Source of the DNA: Desulfovibrio sp.
Lineage (GTDB): Bacteria; Desulfobacterota; Desulfovibrionia; Desulfovibrionales; Desulfovibrionaceae
NCBI GenBank assembly: GCA_020217165.1
Contig: JAIWOE010000222.1
Location: 1-5,807, forward strand
Length of the DNA stretch: 5,807 nucleotides
Reading direction: 5' to 3'
Shown here in pieces: positions 1-4,550 of this stretch. The position numbers and the translations under genes were made by a program. The notes beneath the pieces were generated by a model. It ran no database searches. It was not told where the DNA came from and saw nothing but the letters and a program-made list of their open reading frames with translations. How positions within the stretch are numbered: the first letter of the stretch is position 1; every line of letters begins with the position of its first letter.

Positions 1-73
1 CAAAATGTTCGCCCACGGCGGCGTCCAGCCCGCCGGGCATGGCAGAGGGAATGGCGATGCGAATCGCGCTCAT
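1..73 (-). CDS. NifX/NifB-family metal-cluster-binding protein, N-terminal fragment (runs off left edge)
   Basis: Only the first 24 codons are in the window, reading MSAIRIAIPSAMPGGLDAAV then GEHF. The pattern 'RIAIPS-x-MPGGLDA-x-V-x-EHFG' is typical of the start of small dinitrogenase iron-molybdenum cofactor family proteins (Nitro_FeMo-Co, PF02579), which bind or carry Fe, Mo or other metal-sulfur clusters. The ATG overlaps the stop of the upstream MinD gene in an ATGA tetranucleotide, and a good Shine-Dalgarno (AGGAG, 8 nt before the ATG) lies inside that gene's last codons, so translational coupling is likely. This is the second NifX-type domain of the operon; the first is fused to DUF134 at 1943-2653. 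The family call rests on a short stretch, and the C-terminal part cannot be judged. Confidence 0.82.
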   Translation of the reverse strand, partial: MSAIRIAIPSAMPGGLDAAVGEHF

Positions 74-1011
74 GGCATACGCTCCTGAAGGCCGCCGCTG
101 CGGGAGTTCCGGGCGGCGGGTGGCAGGGTTTTCAAGAAAGATTCCACATGATCCCAGGCAGCCACCAAAGGGGGCGTGATGGCAGCGGCGGGGCACTCCG
201 TCACGGCCTTGCCCTGCAGCATGGCCCGGACCACGATCTCATCGAAGGGTAGATGCGCCAGGACCCGGTGCCCCTGGCCGCGGCACCACGCGCCCATCTC
301 AAGAGCTGCCTGGGGATTCACGTCGTATTTGTTGATGACTACCCCCACGGGAATGCGAAAATGCCCGCACAGAGCGGCCACGCGCTCCAGGTCGTGCCGA
401 CCTGAAGGGGTGGGCTCGCTGACGATGATGGCCATGTCCGCCCCGGTGAGGGAACTGATGACCGGACACCCGATGCCGGGCGAACCATCGCTGACGATCA
501 ACCCGCACCGGTGCGCCGCCGCCACCTCCCGGGCCTGGGCACGCAACACCGCCACCAGCCGGCCGGAATTCTCCTGTCCCGGAAACAGCCGGGCATGCAC
601 CAGGGGACCAAACCGGGTAGAGCTCAAATGCCGCACCCCGCAATGCCTGGGCTCCGACAGCACCGCCCCCGCCGGGCACAGGGCCTGGCAGACCATACAG
701 CCCTCGCACCGCAGAGGATCAATGGCCCACACGCCGTCCTGCTCCAGGATTGCATCAAAGGCGCAATGCTCCCGGCACACGCCGCAACCGGTGCAGGCCT
801 GGGCATCGATGCGCGCCTCCTCGCCGGAGATGAAGTCCTGTGTCTCCAGATACGTCGGCTGCAGCAGGATGTGCAGGTCCGGGGCGTCCACGTCCAGGTC
901 GCACAGAATGGACTTGCGGGCCAGGTGCGCAAAGGCGGCGGTGATGGACGTCTTCCCCGTGCCGCCCTTGCCGCTGAGGACAACCACTTCTCGTGGGTCA
1001 GACACAGACAT
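70..1011 (-). CDS. MinD/ParA-family ATPase with two 4Fe-4S ferredoxin motifs (second of a tandem pair)
   Basis: A 313-residue P-loop ATPase of the Mrp/MinD/NubP-like superfamily with a ferredoxin insert. Visible motifs are the deviant Walker A GKGGTGKTS (residues 14-22); CX2CX2CX3C at C73/C76/C79/C83; a second set at C102/C105/C108/C112 followed by Pro; the Walker B-type stretch LIVSDGSPGIGCP (about 171-183); and SEPTPSGRHD (198-207), a conserved block of this subfamily. No signal peptide is seen, so it is cytoplasmic. Such proteins are encoded next to NifX/ORP proteins in sulfate reducers and are thought to serve metal-cluster handling; that role here is inferred. The start at 1011 is preferred over one 24 codons upstream because AGGAGGT lies 4 nt before the ATG and the protein then begins just ahead of the P-loop. 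Its first 14 nt overlap the end of the upstream paralogue, and its stop overlaps the next gene by 4 nt. Confidence 0.93.
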   Translation of the reverse strand: MSVSDPREVVVLSGKGGTGKTSITAAFAHLARKSILCDLDVDAPDLHILLQPTYLETQDFISGEEARIDAQACTGCGVCREHCAFDAILEQDGVWAIDPLRCEGCMVCQALCPAGAVLSEPRHCGVRHLSSTRFGPLVHARLFPGQENSGRLVAVLRAQAREVAAAHRCGLIVSDGSPGIGCPVISSLTGADMAIIVSEPTPSGRHDLERVAALCGHFRIPVGVVINKYDVNPQAALEMGAWCRGQGHRVLAHLPFDEIVVRAMLQGKAVTECPAAAITPPLVAAWDHVESFLKTLPPAARNSRSGGLQERMP

Positions 1012-1933
1012 GGCGACCTCCTGCGGACGCGGGAACCAGCCGGGAGCGGATACCATCCCGCAAGGTGCGGAACAGGGCGGCATGGGACTCAGACAATTCG
1101 CTCACACGGCCCCCCTTGGCATAGTGCTCGGCAATGGCCCGATCGTGGGGAATTTCCGCCAGGATCGGCAGCCCTTTTTCCTCGCACAGGCTTCGCACTG
1201 AATCATCGCCGAGACCAACCCGGTTGATGACCACGCCAATGGGTTTTCCCATGGGCCTGAAGGCCTCCAGGGCCAGGGCAAAATCATGCACGCCAAAGGG
1301 AGTGGACTCGGCCACCAGGAGCACGGCATCGCTGTCCATGACGGCCTGCATGGCTGGGCAGCTCACTCCGGGGGGGCCGTCGATGATGGCGTCCATCCCG
1401 GCATGGTCCTCCGTGCCGGTGGCGTCGGGCCTGTCCAGCACCTCCCGCAACCGTCGCTTCACCGCACGCATAAGGGGCGGACTCATGGCCTCCCCCACCC
1501 GAAGCCTGCCCATGAAGAAGGGCCGGGGCTGGCCGCTCTGCTGCTCCAGATCAGCCACCCGGCCCTCCTCCAGCACGCCCAACTCGCGTTGGCCTTCCAG
1601 CAAGGCCTGCTCCGGGCACACGGCAAAGCAGCCGCCGCAGCCATGGCACATTTCCGGGAAGACCATGAGCGTCTGTCCCAGCAAGGCCACGGCCTTGAAA
1701 CGGCACAAGGCCGCGCAGGCGCCACAGCGGGTGCAGCGGGTGGCATCCACCACGGGCACCCGCAGGGGCACCGCCGTGCGCGCGGCAAGGGACGGCCTGA
1801 GGAAGAGGTGGAGGTTTGGCTCTTCCACATCCAGATCCACGGCCGCGCAGGGCGTATCCCACACACTGACAAGGGAGGCTGCGACGGTGGTTTTGCCGGC
1901 GCCGCCCTTGCCGCTGGCGATGGCGAGGATCAT
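998..1933 (-). CDS. MinD/ParA-family ATPase with two 4Fe-4S ferredoxin motifs (first of a tandem pair)
   Basis: A 311-residue paralogue of the ATPase downstream. Motifs: Walker A GKGGAGKTT (residues 8-16); cysteine sets C67/C70/C73/C77 and C96/C99/C102/C106, each CX2CX2CX3C and able to hold a 4Fe-4S cluster; Walker B-type block AIIDGPPGVSCP (182-193); and AESTPFGVHD (208-217). The P-loop starts almost at the N-terminus, so the ATG at 1933 is the natural start. It lies 9 nt after the stop of the DUF134-NifX gene; the ribosome site (GGGCGGGG) is weak and merges with that stop, suggesting coupling. The protein ends inside the next ATPase gene (14-nt overlap). Two non-identical copies suggest a heteromeric ATPase acting with the NifX-type proteins of the operon, which is an inference. 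It is probably cytoplasmic. Confidence 0.93.
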   Translation of the reverse strand: MILAIASGKGGAGKTTVAASLVSVWDTPCAAVDLDVEEPNLHLFLRPSLAARTAVPLRVPVVDATRCTRCGACAALCRFKAVALLGQTLMVFPEMCHGCGGCFAVCPEQALLEGQRELGVLEEGRVADLEQQSGQPRPFFMGRLRVGEAMSPPLMRAVKRRLREVLDRPDATGTEDHAGMDAIIDGPPGVSCPAMQAVMDSDAVLLVAESTPFGVHDFALALEAFRPMGKPIGVVINRVGLGDDSVRSLCEEKGLPILAEIPHDRAIAEHYAKGGRVSELSESHAALFRTLRDGIRSRLVPASAGGRHVCV

Positions 1934-1942
1934 TGCCCCGCC

Positions 1943-2296
1943 CTATTTATTGGGACCGGCAGCCATGGGGACCTGCCCGTCCAGATACCGTTGCACGGCC
2001 TGACGCACGGTCATGCCTTCCAGGTCCTGCCCCACCTTGATACCCGCGGCATTGAGCGCCTGAAAGGCCTTGGGGCCCACGTAGCCGGTCAGGAGCACGC
2101 CGGCGCCGGAGCGGGCCAGCACTTGAGCGGCGTTGATGCCTGCTCCGTGGGAGAGGGTTTGCGAGGTGCCATTATCCACATATTCCGCAGCCATGGTGGC
2201 GGCATCCACCACCACGAATCCTGCGGCGCGGCCGAAACGAGGATCTATCGGCCCGTCCAGGCCCGGTCCTTCTGCAGTCACTGCGATGCGTTGCAT
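1943..2296 (-). other. Candidate internal translation start giving a free 117-aa ORP/NifX-like protein
   Basis: At the exact boundary between the DUF134 and NifX domains, codon 120 of the fusion is ATG (2296-2294). It is preceded by a consensus Shine-Dalgarno AGGAG (2307-2303) at 6-nt spacing. The product, starting MQRIAVTAEGPG, has the length and start of a stand-alone ORP/NifX protein (usually about 110-120 residues). The site could be active, giving two proteins from one frame, or a relic of a former gene junction. The sequence and spacing are seen directly; use of the start is inferred. Confidence 0.55.
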
Positions 2297-2653
2297 GGTC
2301 CACTCCTGTGCCACGGCGAGTTCCAGGGCGGCGTGTGTTGCCGCACATTGATCACAGGCCGTCGCCAGTTGATATTCTCCGCCCTCGATGCGCAGGGCAT
2401 GCCCTTCCACCAGTGCCGCGGCCAACGCCTTGCGGGCCTGAGCCAGAATGCGGCCAAAGGTGTGCCGGGATACCTGCATCCGGGCAGCGGCGTCCTCCAT
2501 GGTCAGACCCTGATAATCCGCCAGGCGAAGGGCCTCGAAGCACTCCACGGGGAGGTACACCTCCACCAGCTCCCGCAGGGGCACACCCTGTGGTTTGAAG
2601 CACACGGTCTTTGGCGCGGCCTGCACCAGCCGACATTGTCTGGGCCTGGGCAC
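1943..2653 (-). CDS. DUF134 - NifX/ORP (Nitro_FeMo-Co) fusion protein
   Basis: A 236-residue two-domain protein. Residues 1-92 are DUF134 (PF02001): MPRPRQCR start, FKPQGVP at 19-25, then a helix-turn-helix-like region (about 38-85, with DAAARMQVSRHTFGRILAQA) resembling sigma-70 region 4. A short linker with C100-x2-C103 follows. Residues 120-236 form a Nitro_FeMo-Co/NifX domain (RIAVTAEGPGL, then DPRFGRAAGFVVVD, LSHGAGINAAQ, VLLTGYVGPKAFQAL), very like the Desulfovibrio orange protein that carries a Mo-Cu-S cluster. The GTG at 2653 is chosen over an in-frame TTG 7 codons upstream because GGAGGA lies 5-6 nt before it, the product then matches the family's MPRPR start, and the TTG sits at the predicted transcription start. 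A plausible role is a metal-cluster sensor or regulator, or a combined carrier and regulator. An internal start is listed separately. Confidence 0.88.
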   Translation of the reverse strand: MPRPRQCRLVQAAPKTVCFKPQGVPLRELVEVYLPVECFEALRLADYQGLTMEDAAARMQVSRHTFGRILAQARKALAAALVEGHALRIEGGEYQLATACDQCAATHAALELAVAQEWTMQRIAVTAEGPGLDGPIDPRFGRAAGFVVVDAATMAAEYVDNGTSQTLSHGAGINAAQVLARSGAGVLLTGYVGPKAFQALNAAGIKVGQDLEGMTVRQAVQRYLDGQVPMAAGPNK

Positions 2654-2679
2654 GTCTTCCTCCGTTTTGCTCAAACGAG

Positions 2680-2708
2680 CAGGTATGCCCCTTGGAGGAG
2701 CCTGTCAA
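2680..2708 (-). promoter_or_regulatory. Possible sigma-70-type promoter before the DUF134-NifX fusion gene
   Basis: On the minus strand a perfect -35 TTGACA (2708-2703) is followed after 17 nt by TACCTG (2685-2680), a weak -10 keeping only the first two consensus bases. Transcription would start near 2673, about 20 nt before the GTG start, leaving room for the ribosome site. The -35 directly abuts the 22-bp palindrome at 2709-2730. It would allow the fusion and ATPase genes to be expressed separately from the two upstream genes. Tentative because of the poor -10. Confidence 0.4.
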
Positions 2709-2736
2709 TCCCCAACTTGAAAGTTGGGGAATTTTT
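2709..2736 (+). terminator. Palindromic hairpin with a T-tract on the plus strand
   Basis: A 10-bp inverted repeat (TCCCCAACTT / AAGTTGGGGA, 2709-2718 and 2721-2730) with a 2-nt centre is followed on the plus strand by ATTTTT (2731-2736). By form it is a rho-independent terminator for plus-strand transcription, yet no plus-strand gene is present. On the minus strand it has an A-tract before and no T-tract after, so it would be a poor terminator of the operon. It may block antisense transcription, act as an mRNA-processing or stabilising hairpin between operon segments, or be a protein-binding dyad next to the -35 at 2703-2708. Confidence 0.5.
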
Positions 2737-2763
2737 CCGCAGTTTCACCGGTGGCCCCTTGGC

Positions 2764-2982
2764 TTATCGAGCCATGCGGCGCAAGCAGGAGCCATCTCGA
2801 CGACGACGCTGCATGCCCAAACCGGCAGATGCCGGCCCCGCGGGGCTTGGTTCAGCCACGGTCTCTTCCTGGGGGAGCACCAGTACCCCCTGTTGCATGC
2901 GGCGCTGACCCTGGCCCCTGCCCTGGCCCTGACACCGCCCCTGGCCCCTGCCCTGACCCTTTCCGTTGGCAAATCCTCTCAT
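2764..2982 (-). CDS. Small Gly/Gln/Arg-rich protein of unknown function
   Basis: A 72-residue protein of unknown function. The N-terminal third is low-complexity: MRGFANGKGQGRGQGR, then a Cys-Gln pair, then a near copy GQGRGQGQ. The remainder holds an acidic patch (QEET), an Ala/Pro/Gly stretch and a very basic C-terminus with RRRR and a Cys. It is accepted as real because the ATG overlaps the upstream DUF134 stop in an ATGA and has an excellent ribosome site (AAGGAGATG) ending 5 nt before the start. Small glycine-rich proteins often accompany DUF134 and NifX/MinD genes in sulfate reducers, and DUF5320-like proteins are a loose comparison, but no family signature is certain. The high charge suggests nucleic-acid or protein binding. 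It ends 110 nt before the fusion gene. Confidence 0.68.
   Translation of the reverse strand: MRGFANGKGQGRGQGRCQGQGRGQGQRRMQQGVLVLPQEETVAEPSPAGPASAGLGMQRRRRDGSCLRRMAR
2905..2958 (-). repeat. Direct repeat, two 24-nt copies with a 30-nt period
   Basis: Two near-identical 24-nt units (2935-2958 and 2905-2928), separated by 6 nt, share the plus-strand core CTGGCCCCTGCCCTG. They encode the octapeptides GQGRGQGR and GQGRGQGQ (residues 9-16 and 19-26) of the small protein. The period is a multiple of three, so gain or loss of a unit would keep the frame. Confidence 0.75.
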
Positions 2983-3401
2983 GATTTCATCTCCTTTTGT
3001 TCAGGTGACTCCACTGGCTGCGCTCCCGTGGCAGTGCGGGCACAGCAGGCACGTCGCCGACACTCGTGCGGCGGCGGCGTTTCCTCGCAGGCGGACCGCT
3101 CCTGGATGGTCACCTCCTGCGCGTCCTCATGCTCAATGCGGATGGCCCACCCCGAAGCCAGCGCCCTGGCCACCAGCCCTCGCGCCTGAGCCAGCATCCG
3201 GCCCAGGGTCGGGCGGGAGACCCCCATCTGGGCGGCCGCGGCCTCCTGGTCCATCCCCAGGCCATCCACCAGCCGCATGGCCTCCAGGCCATCCAGGGGC
3301 AGCACCACCCCCTTGAGCAATCCACCGGGCACGCCCTGGGGCTTGTACAAGGTGGCAACGGGGGAGTGGCCTATGCGGCGACACTTTCTGGGTCTGGGCA
3401 T
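2979..3401 (-). CDS. DUF134 helix-turn-helix protein with Cys-rich tail (first gene of the operon)
   Basis: A 140-residue DUF134 (PF02001) protein. It has the family start MPRPRKCRRIG, LYKPQGVP (18-25) and a sigma-70 region-4-like helix-turn-helix (about 38-85, including EAAAAQMGVSRPTLGRMLAQ). Residues 1-92 align without a gap to the DUF134 half of the downstream fusion. The tail (93-140) is different: C105, C114, C119 and C120 could bind a metal, Fe-S cluster or redox signal. As first gene behind a strong promoter with an overlapping palindrome, it is a candidate autoregulator, although DNA binding by DUF134 is inferred from its fold. The ATG at 3401 matches the family start; its ribosome site is weak (GAAG within GAAGCCGACCC), and the leader is only about 23 nt. 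The stop overlaps the next gene by 4 nt. Confidence 0.92.
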   Translation of the reverse strand: MPRPRKCRRIGHSPVATLYKPQGVPGGLLKGVVLPLDGLEAMRLVDGLGMDQEAAAAQMGVSRPTLGRMLAQARGLVARALASGWAIRIEHEDAQEVTIQERSACEETPPPHECRRRACCARTATGAQPVESPEQKEMKS

Positions 3402-3414
3402 GGGTCGGCTTCAT

Positions 3415-3434
3415 TTATGAGCATATGTTCATAA
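3415..3434. promoter_or_regulatory. Candidate operator: 20-bp near-perfect palindrome
   Basis: TTATGAGCATATGTTCATAA (plus strand) is an inverted repeat with a single mismatched pair (G3421 against T3428). It covers part of the -10 box and the expected transcription start of the operon promoter, the classic position for a repressor dyad. The AT-rich dyad stands out in a GC-rich background. Candidate ligands are the adjacent DUF134 protein or an ArsR-type repressor; neither is shown. Confidence 0.7.
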
Positions 3435-3459
3435 TAGGCAGGATATGGATACTCGTCAA
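3431..3459 (-). promoter_or_regulatory. Sigma-70-type promoter of the DUF134/NifX/MinD operon
   Basis: Minus-strand -35 TTGACG (3459-3454), a 17-nt spacer and -10 TATTAT (3436-3431): five of six matches at each box with optimal spacing. Transcription would start near 3424, leaving a leader of about 23 nt. The -10 overlaps the palindrome at 3415-3434, so repression by steric block is a reasonable model. No sigma-54 type GG/GC element is seen here, unlike the sigma-54 control reported for the orp operons of D. vulgaris. Confidence 0.78.
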
Positions 3460-3525
3460 GCGGAGAATTTTGTCGAAGGCAAAGCTCTTCCACAGCGCCG
3501 GCAAAGGCGGGAAACGGCGTGAGCC

Positions 3526-4467
3526 TCAGCGCGACATCTGAGACTGGATGACGGAGGCCACGGCGGCGTCCTGGGCGGCCTGGATGTCCATGTCCTCCAG
3601 GGCGGAATTCAAGCACTGCAGCAGCGATTCTCCCGCTGGCCCCTTGCGCAGGCAGACATGCAGGGATTTTTCCTCAAGAATGCGCCCTTGCAGCCGCAGG
3701 CTTTTGGCATGGGGGAAAAGCTCGGGCGTGGTGGCCAGGAGCAGGTGGAAGACCAGGGGATCGATGATGGCCAGAGTAATCCGGCCCAGGGCGAGTTTGC
3801 GCAGGTTGGCGATGTCGTCCACCACGGGCTCGGTGCGGAGTACGCCATTTGCGACCAGGGCGTCAAATTCCCTGGTGTTCACATAGCCTTGCACCACTCC
3901 AATACGGTGGGGAGCCAGGTCCTTCAGACGGTTCCAGGGAACGGGCTGGTCGCTGTGCTCCGCAAAGGCCAATTGGCTGACACCGATGGGACGCGAGAAC
4001 AGGAACAGGTCTTCTTGGTCCGCAGTCTGATACTCGGGGAAATACCCGTGAAATGAGGGATCATTGCGGACGGTCTCCAGGGCCCGGGCCCAGGGCATGA
4101 ATTCAATGTGCAGTGCCAGGCCCCGGGCTGCCAGGGCCGTGCGCAGCACCGTAGCGGTGGCGCCGTTGCCCGGCAACTGCTCCCCAACATAGGGCGGCCA
4201 TTCCAGGGAGGCCAGCCGGACCACAGGCGGCGGTGCGACAGTTGGGGCAGTTGGGGCAGTTGGGGCAGTTGGGGCGGTTGGGGCGGTCGCGGCGGTCGCG
4301 GCGGTGGCGCAATTGACGACATTCTGTTGGAGGCCCAGATGCAGGCCCAAATGCAGGGACAGGAGCACGCCGCCGGCCAGCAGGCCAAGCAAAAGGCCCC
4401 CCCGGGCCAGCCCGGCGAGAAATGGCATAACGCCGTGCCCCGGCGTGCAGGATGACGCAATATGCAC
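3526..4467 (-). CDS. Exported solute-binding-like protein (SBP_bac_3 type) on a repeat-encoded N-terminal tether
   Basis: A 313-residue protein. A hydrophobic segment (about 15-47, with LLLGLLAGGVLLSL) is probably an uncleaved signal anchor. An Ala/Thr/Pro tether follows (54-81, repeated TAP units), then a periplasmic binding-protein fold of the SBP_bac_3/PF00497 type from about residue 83: LEWPPYVGEQLPGNG, FMPWARALETV, a D-x-SFHGYFPEY stretch, then FSRPIGVSQLAFAEH, HRIGVVQGY and a late IIDPLVFHLL segment. Such proteins in this group are often stand-alone, not part of an ABC transporter, and no permease gene is present. The ligand is unknown. The GTG at 4467 has a good ribosome site (GGGGGAG, 5 nt spacing); the ATG at 4428 is an alternative with a poor one. 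The gene ends 124 nt before the operon start, without a clear terminator. Confidence 0.85.
   Translation of the reverse strand: MHIASSCTPGHGVMPFLAGLARGGLLLGLLAGGVLLSLHLGLHLGLQQNVVNCATAATAATAPTAPTAPTAPTAPTVAPPPVVRLASLEWPPYVGEQLPGNGATATVLRTALAARGLALHIEFMPWARALETVRNDPSFHGYFPEYQTADQEDLFLFSRPIGVSQLAFAEHSDQPVPWNRLKDLAPHRIGVVQGYVNTREFDALVANGVLRTEPVVDDIANLRKLALGRITLAIIDPLVFHLLLATTPELFPHAKSLRLQGRILEEKSLHVCLRKGPAGESLLQCLNSALEDMDIQAAQDAAVASVIQSQMSR
4238..4309 (-). repeat. 9-bp tandem repeat (8 units) encoding a Thr-Ala-Pro/Ala linker
   Basis: Eight consecutive 9-bp units on the plus strand: one ACAGTTGGG, three GCAGTTGGG, one GCGGTTGGG, two GCGGTCGCG and one GCGGTGGCG. They lie in frame in the solute-binding-like gene and encode the TAP/TAA tether. 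The three exact central copies suggest recent slippage; the unit is a multiple of three, so copy changes alter tether length without breaking the frame. Confidence 0.9.
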
Positions 4468-4527
4468 GCAATCTCCCCCGGGCGAACCATGCTCTCAGAA
4501 CGAATCGGGGGCGCTGGTCTGCCCTGC

Positions 4528-4550
4528 GCCCAACCCGTGGTCAGTTGGGC
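4528..4550 (-). other. Stem-loop at the stop codon of the RodZ-C-like gene
   Basis: A 7-bp inverted repeat (GCCCAAC 4550-4544 and GTTGGGC 4534-4528) with a 9-nt loop that includes the stop codon. No T-tract follows on the minus strand, so it is not a standard intrinsic terminator. It may reduce read-through into the solute-binding-like gene (73-nt gap) or stabilise a 3' end. Confidence 0.35.

Noticed and set aside
1012..1083. Upstream start of the second MinD ATPase (24 extra residues)
   Set aside because: The extension is Pro/Cys/Gly-rich and without family similarity; the ATG at 1011 has AGGAGGT and places the P-loop normally.
176..1227. Plus-strand open frames opposite the ATPase gene
   Set aside because: No ribosome site or recognisable domain; composition is that of an antisense shadow of the ferredoxin-MinD gene.
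2654..2674. TTG start at 2674 for the DUF134-NifX fusion
   Set aside because: It adds 7 residues before the conserved MPRPR start, lacks a ribosome site and coincides with the predicted transcription start; the GTG at 2653 has GGAGGA at good spacing.
1286..2908. Very long open frame on the plus strand (540 codons)
   Set aside because: It lies antisense to the MinD, DUF134-NifX and small-protein genes, all supported by motifs. Its product is a His/Gly/Ala-rich sequence without any domain, as expected from the opposite strand of GC-rich genes.
3402..3525. Sigma-54 promoter, as reported for D. vulgaris orp operons
   Set aside because: No GG and GC elements with the required spacing and TGGCAC/TTGC context were found; a good sigma-70-like promoter is present instead.
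4238..4309. CRISPR array
   Set aside because: The repeats are 9 bp, contiguous and in frame within a gene, without spacers.
4103..4490. Minus- and plus-strand open frames over the 9-bp repeat, including one with repeated Pro-Asn-Cys units
   Set aside because: The repeat stays open in several frames. Only the frame with the TAP linker continues into a recognisable binding-protein domain.
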